DNA of 64,000 nt from assembly GCA_035236585.1 (NCBI GenBank), contig CP141126.1:7515001-7579000 (forward strand), read 5' to 3'. Numbering within the stretch: the stretch's first letter is position 1; each line of letters opens with the position of its first letter. Under the pieces are notes generated by a model. It was not told the DNA's origin. It did not search any database and saw nothing but the letters and a program-made list of their open reading frames with translations. The DNA is from Warburgia ugandensis. Its lineage: Eukaryota; Streptophyta; Magnoliopsida; Canellales; Canellaceae. Below, piece after piece: positions 23,137 through 34,039 of this stretch. The position numbers were made by a program, and so were the translations under genes.

Positions 23137-23850
23137 GAGAGCTTTGGTGCAATGGTAGAGTTATCGTCATGTGACCTTGTGAAGCCTTGGCCGATAAGGG
23201 CGGGCCAAGAGAAATTTGTGAGGAAGGCAAGGTGAGAGACTGAGAGTTAATCCCACATCGCTAGAGGAAAAGTTACTGGGCACTTGATAAGAGTGATGGG
23301 GACTTCCCTTGCAACGAGGCCTTTTCCCTAGGCCACTGGGGAAGAACAAAACCGTGCGGGGTGTATGGGCACTCCGGCATGGACAATATCATTGCAGGGT
23401 GTGGGCCCTCGGGCTGTTACAAGTGGTATCAGAGCTAGACCCCGACCCGGTGTGGGTGACTAGCCGCATGTGGGTGCTCGCATGTGGTAAGACACGTGAG
23501 GACGCATGTTCCCTAAGGGGGAGAGGTTGTGAAGCCTTGGCTGATGAGGGCGGTCCAAGAGGGCTGGCAGGCTTCTAGGCAAAGTGAGAGACTGAGAGTT
23601 AGTCCTACATCGCTAGGGGGAAAGTTACTGGACTCTTGATAAAAGTGATGAGGACTTCCCTTGCAACGAGGCCTTTTCCCTGGGCAACTGGGAAAGAACA
23701 AAACCGTGCGGGATGTATGGGCACTCTGGCACGGACAATATCATTGCAGGATGTGGGCCCTCGGGCTGTTACAGACCTTGAAGTCACGGGTTTAAGGCAT
23801 AGAACTATTGACCATTGTAATCTACCTCTTCCCCAGACCCTGCCCTTGTG
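23137..23850 (+). mobile_element. Au SINE split by a TRIM insertion
   Basis: The SINE head GGAGAGCTTTGGTGCAATGG runs to GTGACCT at 23177. The element resumes at 23774 with GACCTTGAAGTCACGGGTTT (box B) and continues to CAGACCCTGCCCTTGTG. The intervening 596 bases are a separate TRIM. The 3' part lacks the GCTGCATAC block, so it also has a small internal deletion. Confidence 0.88.
23178..23773 (+). mobile_element. Complete TRIM retrotransposon nested in an Au SINE
   Basis: Two direct repeats, 23178-23421 (244 bases) and 23528-23773 (246 bases), both begin TGTGAAGCCTTGGC and end CTCGGGCTGTTACA, so they have the TG...CA ends of LTRs. GACCT stands on both outer sides (23173-23177 and 23774-23778), a 5-bp target duplication. 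Three bases after the first LTR, TGGTATCAGAGC (23424-23435) is a primer site for initiator tRNA-Met. AAGGGGGAGAGG (23515-23526) before the second LTR is a polypurine tract. The internal part is only 106 bases and non-coding, which defines a terminal-repeat retrotransposon in miniature. It must borrow its enzymes. The LTRs differ at many positions, so it is not very recent. Confidence 0.95.
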
Positions 23851-24586
23851 ATGCATGGCTCTTAAATAATGTGTCCTACAAAAATAAATGGTTCAGAAGG
23901 ACACTGTCGATCTGCTCATTCAAAGGCGAATATGCGCTTCCATCAACATATGAACAAGGCCCAAGTGTTAATAACACGACCTTGACCATTAACTATAGAC
24001 TGGTTGAAATTGAAACCATGGATGGAGTGTGATGTTGATAATGATAAGCGTGTTCTTATTCTTCTCTCTGTTTTTGGTTGGACTTGCTAAATAATGGTGG
24101 TCGTGGCAGGAAGAATCCTGAGTAAGAATCTAAGAAAATTCCTCTTATGTACCTGTTTTTGTTATGATTAGGTTGTATTCATTCAAGCAAAGTCCTACTT
24201 TACTCTCCCTAATGTCAAAAGCATGAAATATGAGAAAAATATAGGCAATGATGACAGCTGCTTGTTTTTGTCATGTAGCCGGCATCGTCTTTGAGGAAGC
24301 GTGACCCAAGAGAAACTTTCCAGTTAACCTTATCAGGACCTTATAGCAGCTGTCGGAACATCCATCTTCGTGAGCCCAAAAATCTCATCCATTAGATAAT
24401 TGTAGCCTTTGCATTCTAGGTTCAGCAAATGCTTAGTAACGATTTCTTGTGCAACGGATGAGATTATAGGGCAAGTGCTACTTGTGACAGTGGCGCTCAA
24501 GATGAAGGTCAAAAATCTAGGATCCAAATTAAGGTGATGGTCGCTAAGTCAAGCCTGAAAAATCTCATCTATTGGATCATCGTAGC

Positions 24587-24748
24587 TTGGCACAATGGTA
24601 AAGTTGTCATAGTGTGACATTGAGGTCATGGATTCATGATGTGAAAACAGCTTTTTATAAAAATGCAAGGTAAGGCTGCATACATAGACCCTCGTGGTCT
24701 GTCTCTTTCCCGAACTTGGATACAGCGCAGGAGCTGCCCGTTTTTTGA
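24587..24748 (+). mobile_element. Au SINE with 11-bp target duplication
   Basis: TTGGCACAATGGTAAAGTTG, ATTGAGGTCATGGATTCATG, AAGGTAAGGCTGCATACATA and a terminal GGAGCTGCCCG give a sense copy. ATCATCGTAGC occurs at 24576-24586 and 24749-24759. The middle is slightly shortened compared with the other copies. Confidence 0.85.
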
Positions 24749-25437
24749 ATCATCGTAGCATTTGTTGCCTGAGTCGTAAGAAGGATGGCAAAACTGCTTG
24801 CTGTGTTGTGTCTGGTCTTGATGTTGGGCCGTAAGGGGAAGTTCTCAAGTAACAATTGTTCGTCTCTCATGTTGGCCCAAATCCAGTCTTGTTGCACTTC
24901 TGTAGATGGGCGTAATGGACCGGAAAAAATCAATGGGCCTGTATGCTTGTACCACCACTAGACTAAAATTGGCACTTATGTAATGAACCCACATATTTAT
25001 ATTTTGAAAATATCAAGGGCCAAAAGTATAAGCGGTCCCTCTGTTTCCAGTGAATCTAAACCATGAAATTTTAAGCCGTACAGAAAATGAGGCATGCACC
25101 GCAATCTGGACGGTTTGAGACTTACTTGTGAACCTTTAAACTAGGGCTGTCAAAGGTCCAGTGCGCCCGGTTCATCCAGAAATGGAATCAGACCATTTTG
25201 ATTTCAGCAGGACCAAACTTAAATTAAATCATAATTTGGTTCCAACTTTAAGGACCATAACTAAATTATTCCGTTCTAGTCTAATTCTTGATTCTTATCA
25301 CTTTTATTAGCTAAAGTAATTCAAGTATCTGAGCGACAAGAAAATAGGCCCCCTTGACAGCCCTATTTTAAAAGGATGGCCAAAAAAGCATCACCATGCA
25401 GTGTCAAAATTTTGTACGTATATGATCCCTTGGCTGA

Positions 25438-25611
25438 GCCTTGGCACAACAATAAAAGTTGTTATCATGTGACTTTAAGGTTGCGGGTTCAAGACATGAA
25501 AATAGCTTCTTGTAAAAATACAAAATAAAGCTGTATACTATATGCCCTTGAGGTCCACCCCTTTCTCGTACCCCGCTTAGGTGGGAGCTTCGTATACTGG
25601 GGCTGCCCTTC
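25438..25611 (+). mobile_element. Au SINE with 18-bp target duplication
   Basis: GCCTTGGCACAACAATAAAA (head), GGTTGCGGGTTCAAGACATG (box B), AAGCTGTATACTATATGCCC and GGGAGCTTCGTATACTGGGG follow the family order. ATATGATCCCTTGGCTGA (25420-25437) and ATATGATCCCTCGGCTGA (25612-25629) form the duplication with one mismatch. Confidence 0.9.
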
Positions 25612-26263
25612 ATATGATCCCTCGGCTGACTTGCCTTTCTCCAAAAAGGAAAAAGAAAAAGGATTCGTTGATTTAACACCCTTTCAGTTATGATTGCATT
25701 ATTTTAAAGAGTGGGACACAGTTTTCGCTCATGTATTGATTGTCACTGAAGCTATGAGTAATTGGGCCCCCAGTAAAGAAAGTCCAACAGCAACAAAGTA
25801 CGTGGGCCATCCATTTTCAACAAAGGCTCTGTGGGATCCAGAATGCTCCATATGGTGTGGATGCCAATAGTTTCACTTGTAAAATATTAGCCGATTAAAG
25901 TTCGAGTGTGGTCCACAATTCGCAAATAATCTAAACCATCGCCAAGCTATAGATGATCCATCTACCAGACTCTGAGCGAGTTTGATTGTTCTAGCTAGGC
26001 CTTTGATTCGCGGCATCCAGAAGGACATTCAAAAGGGGAGAAATCAATGCTTTATGATCATCGGCAAGACTCAAGGTGGGACATCAACTTGGGTTCCGTT
26101 TTGCATTCAATCTCAATTTCCTAAGTCCCGACTATATTTTGTTGGTATGCAAGAATGATGAAGCAAACTATCTATATGATAAAATGCCATCTCAAACCTC
26201 CAACAAGAGGGTAACATATTGTATGTTCCAAGTATATATATACTTAGCTTTATGCAGTATAAC

Positions 26264-26413
26264 GTGTTAATTTTAAGTATTTTATGCAGGTGAGCACATG
26301 ACATTTGATTGGCTAGAAAACAGAAAAAGTTCAAGTGGCAGTTTAAAACTTTTTGCCGGCCAATCAAATGACACCTGCACTTAATGCTTGCAACTCTTTG
26401 ATGAAATTAACAC
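26264..26413. mobile_element. Foldback MITE-like element, about 150 bp
   Basis: GTGTTAATTTTAAG at the left is answered by GAAATTAACAC at the right. The inner arms GACATTTGATTGGCTAG and GCCGGCCAATCAAATGACAC are also inverted complements, so most of the element can fold. It shares the CAAATGTCATTTG-like arms with the copies at 20422 and 36965. Target duplication not resolved. Confidence 0.65.
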
Positions 26414-26706
26414 TGCCAATGTATATATACGAGCTCTTTTGTTGGCAGATTTGAGATGGTACAAGGAAAAGCCAATTTAAAATGAAAAGTGGATATAATG
26501 GCACTACTTCTATACACTAGCACCAGCAGCAAATCTGTATGCTGGGATTCTCCGGTCATTTCCCTTGAAAATTTCTACTTCTGATTGTTGGTCTAATCCT
26601 CTGTTAACACGTTAACCTCTATCAGGCCACAACATTACCCATGGAAAGTCATATGCCAACCTAAAGTAAGAGGTAGAAAAGACCCCCAAAAATGCTGAAA
26701 CTCTAG

Positions 26707-27162
26707 CTAACCGTCTTCTCCAAAAAGATAAGCTATGTTCTGCACCACCCAACCATACTCGCCAGTCTCTCTTGTTATAACATCTTCATCCATCAACAAA
26801 GGACTCCTGCACAAAGGACATGTATTCCGTTCATTCTCCACCCATCTCTCTATACATTCCTTGTGATAAACATGTCCACATGATCCCACCTCTGCAATCC
26901 AATCCCCTTCCTTGAATTGGCTCAAACAAACAGCACAGTCGCTCAAATTCCCCACCATCTCTTCACTGTATTTCATCACTGGAAGGTATCTCTTTATAAT
27001 CTCTGGCGTTACCGAAAAATTGTCGGACTTTGATGATTCCAGTGAGTGATACAGGATACTACTATCGAAACCCATTAGGTTCCCGACTGCAGAAAAGAGA
27101 GCCAAAATTCTTTGAACAAGTTGGAGAACGAGGGTGCCAGGATGCTCTAGTGAGAAACCCAT
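26707..27162 (-). CDS. RING-H2 finger E3 ubiquitin ligase, small
   Basis: A 151-residue intronless frame with its ATG at 27162. A hydrophobic N-terminal stretch (about 11-30) could anchor it in a membrane. The RING-H2 domain is complete: C76, C79, C95, H97, H100, C103, C115 and C118, with the conserved W107 used for E2 contact. Such proteins pass ubiquitin from an E2 to a substrate. Length, an N-terminal hydrophobic region and a C-terminal RING recall the RHA/XERICO/BRH1 group of small plant ligases linked to hormone and stress responses, but the exact member and substrate are unknown. No frame damage. The neighbours are repeats on both sides. Confidence 0.92.
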   Translation of the reverse strand: MGFSLEHPGTLVLQLVQRILALFSAVGNLMGFDSSILYHSLESSKSDNFSVTPEIIKRYLPVMKYSEEMVGNLSDCAVCLSQFKEGDWIAEVGSCGHVYHKECIERWVENERNTCPLCRSPLLMDEDVITRETGEYGWVVQNIAYLFGEDG

Positions 27163-27235
27163 GTTAGGCAGGAGGTGGAAGGGAGGTGAAGGGGAGATCT
27201 AAACAGAGTCTGTGGAGAATTTAAAGAGGTGATTT

Positions 27236-27249
27236 AAGTTATAATATTG
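27236..27249 (-). promoter_or_regulatory. Possible TATA-like and CCAAT region of the RING gene
   Basis: The minus strand reads GTCCAATATTATAACTTAAA about 75-90 bases upstream of the ATG. It includes a CCAAT-type motif and a weak TATA-like box. The position is reasonable but the match is poor. Confidence 0.25.
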
Positions 27250-27754
27250 GACAATGATCAGGGTTTGAGTTTAAAATATTATAGGTGAAAGGCAAAGACC
27301 AAAAAGGATTAAATGATGCGCTTTTTCTTTTCTTTTAATCTGAGCCCACAGAAGTTAAGTTATTTGACTAAAATGGCCATACTGTTAGTGAGAATATCTG
27401 TGAGATGAGAACTGACGTTGTAGATATTAATTGGCAAATAAGACAGGAAATTGTGGGCGAAATGGGGATGGGAACATGATGATGCAATTTGGGGATTCAA
27501 TAACGAGGGAGTAGATCAACTACTTCGAGGAAAAGCGAGATACCCTTGGCTGGTCTGCATTGTTTGTATTTTGTTAATAATTTTGAGGGCATCGCTTTCA
27601 TGGCTTACAACTGAAAGACCGCACTAAGCTAAGCACTCATCAAAAGCTAACCTGCCTCTAAAACACGGTCAGGGCTCTCTCTCTCTCTCTCTAGTATACG
27701 ATGCAACGGTTGCAGTGTAGGCTGTCCTTAAAACTGGGCGGTGGGCTTACTTTT

Positions 27755-28012
27755 AAAATTTTTTTCATCGTAACTATTTATCTGATTCACCTCATCTTAG
27801 ATGGTCCAATATAAATTTTTTATATGTTGCGTATCTCCAAGTTTTTCATTTAGATGTTTTGAAGTAAAAAAATAGACGGTGTACTTATTTTGTGTTTATT
27901 GTTTATTTTTTTGCATTTAAATGTCCAAAAACCAAGATCTTAGAGATATGCAATAGATAAAAAAATTTCATATCTATGCCATCAAGGATGAGACAAATCA
28001 GATGAACAGTTC
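27755..28012. mobile_element. Long imperfect inverted repeat, foldback element
   Basis: The left arm CTATTTATCTGATTCACCTC followed by ATCTTAGATGG and TTTTTTATATGTTGCGTATC is mirrored on the right by GATATGCAATAGATAAAAAA, CCATCAAGGATGAG and CAAATCAGATGAACAG in inverse complement. The arms are about 100 bases with a short AT-rich spacer. There is no coding sequence. Class unknown; it lies within 90 bases of the 5S-like sequence. Confidence 0.6.
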
Positions 28013-28099
28013 TTCTCTACCTCTCTCACATGTAAGTGAATCAAATTTGAAGCTAAAAACTAGACAACAAAATTTGGACATCAAATTGATTATCTTTCA

Positions 28100-28218
28100 G
28101 GGTGCAACACACTAGCATCAGTACACTTGAACCCATCAAAATTTTGGAGTTAAGCAAGGTTGGGAGAGAGTGGTACTAGGATGAATGATCTCCTAGGTGT
28201 CTTTGTGTTAGAACCCTC
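28100..28218 (+). pseudogene. 5S rRNA-like sequence (pseudogene or Cassandra-type LTR remnant)
   Basis: The 119-base stretch follows plant 5S rRNA from end to end: GGGTGC at the start, ACCCATCAAAA in the first half, GAGTTAAGCAAGGTTGGGAG over internal box A, then GGTACTAGGATGAATGATCT over box C, and a GTGTTAGAACCC end. Length matches 5S (about 120). Numerous substitutions, including in the control region, argue against a working gene, and it stands alone rather than in a tandem array. Cassandra TRIM LTRs carry a 5S-derived domain, so this could be an LTR relic. I see no TG...CA ends, primer site or second copy nearby, so both readings stay open. Confidence 0.7.
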
Positions 28219-29247
28219 ATTTACAAAAAGTTGATAATCTTTAAAGGAGGTTCACAATTCGTTAATCTTGGGTTCATAATTCACTAAAACTAGGCACAAC
28301 TATTAATATTTTATGAGAATTTGATAAAATATTTATAAAATCAGAGATAAAATTGCTTAGTTTATATTTATTTTGCTGAGTTTCTAGTCAATTCGACAAG
28401 TGGGAGACCTAGAAATATTCGGGATCAAATTGGGATATCAAAAAGTCATGATTCGTTCAGTTGAACTTCAATTATTTGGACACCTTTGTAACTATGCACC
28501 TGTACAGGTGGTGGTGCTTTTAGCCCTCAATAATATCAAATCAACTGTACACAGTCATTGAATCTATTGACTCGATATACTAGCGCCAGGTCATGGAGTG
28601 GACTTTGGGCCAATGTTGGAAATCCGTTTTGCTTGTTGCATCTGTTTGTTATGGCCATATTCTTTCGGAAAGATATGAGCAGGCAGAAAGCGAGGTGGGG
28701 TCTTTCTTCCATTCCCAAAACATTTGTTTGCTAGGGAAATGCTTTTCTACGAAGCACGACCCACATTAGAATTGACGATACAGAAGTAAGATGGAGCCAA
28801 TAGTAGAGATACTGTTCAAGTACCGTCGTAGGGTCGTAGCACCTCGCTTTTGCACGATGGTTCTGGGCTATTTCCCCGAATTTGCATTTGCACTAGACAA
28901 AATCGTAACAAATTGATTGATCATTGTCGTATCTGAAAAGAGTACCTTTGATCATCCAAAATGAATGGCTTGGAGAAACGAGATGTCACTTTTAGGCTCC
29001 TAATTGAAGTTGGAGAAATGAAATGAACATCCCTGATCAACCTCCAAACAGTGGGGTGCCTCATGGTAACTTGATGTGAAGTCGCCCTAACACTCGTATC
29101 TTTGTCTTCCCCAAAAGACCATAGTAAGCATCCTTAATTGTGGTCACAAACTAAAACAGTAGTGATCCGCATTATTAATAGAGCCAGCGAAAAATTCTAG
29201 AGTAATCTGATGAGGCAGAAATTTTACCTTTCATGCTTACATAAGAA
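28219..29247. other. Unassigned intergenic stretch
   Basis: No protein, RNA gene or repeat could be supported here beyond the flank of the 5S-like sequence. The GTGGGAGACC motif near 28400 resembles a polypurine tract, but nothing follows to confirm an LTR. Confidence 0.45.
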
Positions 29248-29423
29248 GAAGGGAAGCCTTGGCACAATGGTAGAATTGTCACAGTATGACCTTGAGGTCA
29301 TGGGTTCAAGACATGAAAACAGCCTCTTACAAAATGCAATGTAAGGCTGCATACTCTTGACCTTGTAGTCTGTCCCTTCCCTGAACCTTGCATACGTGAA
29401 AACTTTGTGTACTGAGACCTTTG
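29248..29423 (+). mobile_element. Au SINE with 14-bp target duplication
   Basis: GAAGCCTTGGCACAATGGTA (head), GGTCATGGGTTCAAGACATG (box B), AAGGCTGCATACTCTTGACC and a TTTGTGTACTGAGACC end give a sense copy. TGCTTACATAAGAA occurs at 29234-29247 and 29424-29437 without mismatch. It lies about 70 bases from the recognisable 3' end of the sucrose-transporter pseudogene. Confidence 0.92.
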
Positions 29424-29908
29424 TGCTTACATAAGAATCACATAAAAAAAGAAGACATACAGAGGCAGGCTTAACATTCGAACAAAGATGAAATCAACGG
29501 AATGCGGCTAAATCAGGGGAAGAAAGCATAATAAGGCCCAATATTCCACTTGCCACGGCCGCTGCCGATCCCACCAAGAAGGTTCGCAGTTTACCACCAA
29601 TAGAACAGTACTTCCCAGGGCCCACTCGTTACAGAAACCACAAGCTGTTCCACCATTAATCCAACGGCAACCCAATCAATTGTCACAACATGCCTAGACT
29701 TAAATCAAGATGGATTTTTATAAATTTTCTATTAATAGGAACAACAATGAAAAACTTGGCAGAAATTTAAAAAATTTGACTCAACTATGGTATGGCTATT
29801 CCCAGATTCAGAATTTGTTTACAAATGATAATCAATTATTTTAAACCACAATTAGATGGATTATGATTTGCCTACCTCGACTATCTCCCAAAGTACTTTA
29901 GAAAATAG

Positions 29909-30368
29909 TATTGTAATATATTTTATTGATGAATATTCCTTCATCATACCAAGATCCTTCACGAAAATCATCAAGAATAAAATACTAGATGCAGAAGCGT
30001 ACCTGAATCCATGAGTCCAGATGTGATTCTTGAGTCTTGCAGTTTCTAATCTTCTAAACTGATGCGTATGACCTTCCTAGAGAATGATATTCTCTCTTTT
30101 TTTATGATAGGATGTTAGAAAAGAAGCATACGTACAATTTGTGATCATAACCATTTATAACTATATCCCCTTTCCTTATTTCTTATTTTGGCTCATCATA
30201 AAATAGAAATTAGATATTAGATATATACACATAATAAAACTATACCTTTTGAGATGACTATGACCCACTTCACCTTAAACTTATTAGATCACTTTAATTT
30301 AAGCTAAACCCATATGATAGCATATAATATACAATATATATGTATGTGTGTGTGTCCAATATCTAACA
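29909..30368 (-). repeat. 3' LTR of the copia element
   Basis: The 460-base LTR reads TGTTAGATATTGG at its 5' end on the minus strand. It contains AT-rich sequence with a TGTGTGTGTG run near 30343-30355 (+ strand). It ends at the AATAG duplication. It is the fuller of the two LTRs; the other lacks about 220 internal bases in the part next to the TGTTAGATAT end. Confidence 0.92.
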
Positions 30369-30737
30369 ATCTCCCACTTGGACTATATATATAAAATATT
30401 GTATATCAAAGTATAACCTTAAGAGCTCAAAAAATTTTGCTATCACAAAAATATCTCCCAACAATCTCGTTTATTAATTATGCTTATATAGGATCAAGGC
30501 GATATTCGTTACATATATTGTAACTAAAATCCATGGTCACATATATTAACATAACTAAATAACATAGGTCAAGCATGGATGTGTAGCATGGAAATTATAT
30601 GCAATGTGATCTAAGCATGCCTATTTCCAACTGGTCCATCTTTATTCTTTATGAGATCATATTAAAACCAAATTAGAGTGAAAAATAGAACTAAATACTT
30701 TATTTCTGCAAATAATATCCATAAGCACAAGATGTGT

Positions 30738-33520
30738 CTAAAACAGAAAAACATATAAATACAAACTTCCACTAATCCAGCATATCATCAAATGATACAA
30801 CACCCATATGAGTAGTATGCCGTTGGAAGACCTTAGGTGGTAGCCCTTAGTAAGCGGATCTGCAATCATGGAGTTTGTGCCAATATGCTCTATAGACACT
30901 TGACCACTCTGAACTCTTTCTTTAACAACTAGAAACTTAATGCCTATATGCTTTGACTTTGTCGAGCTCCTATTGTTGTTAGAATATAAAACTGTTAACT
31001 TTATTATCACAAAATATCTTAAGTGGCCTTTCAATTCCATCCACAATTCGCAACCTTGTGATAAAGTTTCGTAGCCATATTCTATGATTGTATGTCTCGT
31101 AACATGCTATAAACTCATCTATCATTGTAGAAGAAGCAATGAGCGTCTACTTAGCACTCTTCCAGGAGATAGCTCCTTCAGCAAGTATATAGATATATCA
31201 TGAAGTGGATCTACGACTGTCTTGACATCCAGCAAAGTTGGAATCTGAATACCCAATGATTTCTAACTTATCCAACCTTCTATATGTGAGCATGTAATGT
31301 CTTGTTCTCTGAAGATACCTTATGACCCGTTTGGATGCTTTCCAATGATCCATTCCCAGATTGCTCAAATATTTGCCTAACATCCTAACAATGTACGCAA
31401 CATCCGGACATATACAAACTTGAGCATACATCAGACTCCCCATTGTTAAAGCATAAGGAATCTTTTGCATTTTCTTAGTTTCAAAATCATTCTTGGGCAC
31501 TGTTTGAGACTGAACTTGTCTCTCTTAGTGACAGTGGTATCTCCTGGTCTGCAATCTTGCATGCCAAATCTCTTAAGTATCTTTTCTATATAGCTCTTTT
31601 GTAATAATCCAAGAATACCCAGAGAGCAATTTTGATGTATCTAAATTTCCAATACAAAAGATGCATCCCTAAGATCTTTCAGCTCAAATTTCTTTGACAG
31701 AAATCTCTTAGTTTCATTCAACAAGCCTATATTATTGCTGGCAAGCAATATCTCATCGACATATAAAACCATGAATATGTGTTTACTCCCATTGAACTTG
31801 TGGTATACACAATCATTAACTGCATTCATCTCAAAACCAAATGAGATAACAACTTGATGGAATTTGTAATACCATTGACGGGAAGCTTGCTTAAGCCCAT
31901 AGATGAATTTTCTTAATTTGTAAACCATATTCTTTGCATCTCTCAACAAAGTTTTCTGGCTGTAACATATAAATTATCTCATCAATGTCACCATTAAGAA
32001 ATACAGTCTTTACATCCATCTGATGTAACTCAAGGTTAAAATGTGCCACTAATTCCATTATTGTCCTGACAGAGTCTTTCGATGAAACCGAAGAGAAAGT
32101 CTCATTACAGTCAATGCCTTCCTTTTGAGTGAAGCCCGTTGCAACAAGACGCGCTTTATATCTCTCCACATCACCCTTTAAATCCTCTTGGTTTTAAATA
32201 TCCATTTGCAACCAATGGGCTTCCCACCTTTAGGTAATGGGACGAGTTCTCAAACATCATTATCTTTCATGGACTTAATCTCTTCATTCATGGTATCAAT
32301 CCACTTTTGAGAATTAGTACTTTGCATGGCTTGATGAAAGTTGATCAGATCATCTTCTATCAATCCAATGCCATCCTCATGTTCTTGGAAAAATATGATA
32401 TAATCATCAGAAACTGCACTTCTCCTTTTTTGAGTGGATCTCCTTAATGGCATATGTTCTTGAGTTTGTACTCCATGAATAACCTGTAGACCTTGATTTG
32501 GGAGATTTTCAATATTGTCTTGTGGTTCTAGTATTGCTTCTTGAACAACATCAGGAATAGGAGCCTGCTCATTGTCAATAACAATCGTAGGAAGAGAAAT
32601 AGATTCCTCTTCAAAGACAAAGTCTTTAACCTTATCTCTCCCCCCAAACTCAATATCCTCAAATAACTGGGTATTTCCCGTCTCAAAAAAGGACATGGTA
32701 GTAGGATCATAAAATTTGTACCCTCGAGACTGTTTAGAGTACCTAACAAAATAGCTGCTGACTGTTCTTGGGTCTAGTTTCTTTTCATTTGACCTATAAG
32801 GCCTTGCCTCAGTTGGACAACCCCAAATGTGTAAATGCTTTATACTGGGCTTCTTGCCCATCCATAATTCATAAGGAGTTTTAGCTGCTGCTTTAGTTGG
32901 AACTCTGTTAAGGATGTAAGCTGCAGTTTTGAGTGCCTCTCCCCAGAGTGAATATGGCAAAGTAGTATGACTAATCATACTCTTCACCATGTCCTTTAAT
33001 ATTTTATTTCATCTCTCAGCAACACCATTCATGTTGGGACTTCCCGACATGGTGTACTGTGGGATTATATTGCACTCCTCCAGGAATTTGGCAAACGGCC
33101 CTGGACGTTGTTCATTTGATCCGTCATATTTGCCATAGTACTCATCACCACGGTCAGATCTGACAGCCTTAATGCTTTTGCCAAGTTGGTTCTCAACATC
33201 AGCTTTGAATACCTTAAACCCATCCAGTGATTGAGACTTCTCATGAATGAGATAAAGGTATCCATACCGCAAGAAATCGTCTATGAATGTAATAAAATAT
33301 TATTGGTCATTCCATAAAGCCGTAGGGAATGACCCACAAATATCCATATGTATTAGTTTTAAGACATCTAAAGATCTGTTGGCACCTAATTTCCTTATGT
33401 TTATTTGTTTCCCCTTAATGCGCTCAACACACACTTGAAAGTCTAACAAATTAAGGGGATCAAGAATCTCATCTAAGACAAGTCTTTCAATTATTTGTTT
33501 AGATATGTGCCCTAAATGCT
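30738..33520 (-). pseudogene. Copia pol remnant: integrase, reverse transcriptase, RNase H
   Basis: From 33520 leftwards on the minus strand: the integrase zinc region LWRKHLGHISKQII; catalytic MDICG, RSDRGDEYYG and NMNGVAER (D, D and E preserved); the hinge [18 protein letters not shown] (32250-32990); RT starting GFTQKEGIDCNETFSSV (31891-32169) with QMDVKTVFLNG; RT second half VYHKFNGSKHIFMVLYVDE (31641-31949); and RNase H with GSLMYAQVCICPDVAYI and GYSDSNFAGC (31198-31500), ending near IADPLTKG (30738-31046). At least five frame breaks separate these parts. Confidence 0.9.
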
Positions 33521-34039
33521 TGCGCCAAAGTAAAGCAGAATTCTAATTGGTTAATTTATGTTTTATACCACGTGAACTCACATGCAAGGTTTCATTAACA
33601 GATGCAATAGTATCAAGCAAATAGAGGTTATCATAAAAAGATAAAGAACCGATACCAACAATATTAGAATTCAGAAAGAGACTAAACTAATTATTTTCAA
33701 ATGAACAACAATAACCAAATTTGTCCAAAAGAGAAATAAAAACCAAATTTCGCTAAAAGATGGTACAACATGTCTCTTTTAAATCCAAATAATAACTGGT
33801 CTTTAATAATAACCGAAATGTCCCTATTTCCTCAACCTCCACTGATTTGCCATCGCCCACATAGATGAATCTTTCAGCATCATTTGGCTTTTAGCAACTC
33901 AAGCAACCCTACATATACACATTTATGTGAGTAGTAGCACCAGAATCTATCCACTAAATGTGTTTAGGTACTGAAGCTAAATTAACCTCAGAACAAATCA
34001 AAGTGAGAAGCATACCTTTCTTTGCACACCAAGCATGAT

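Noticed and set aside
23309..23856. Several overlapping ORFs of 60-90 codons on both strands
   Set aside because: They lie in the TRIM LTRs and repeat themselves between the two LTRs; they are not genes.
32528..33265. Minus-strand ORFs of 66-73 codons within the copia integrase region
   Set aside because: Out-of-frame shadows of the pol remnant.
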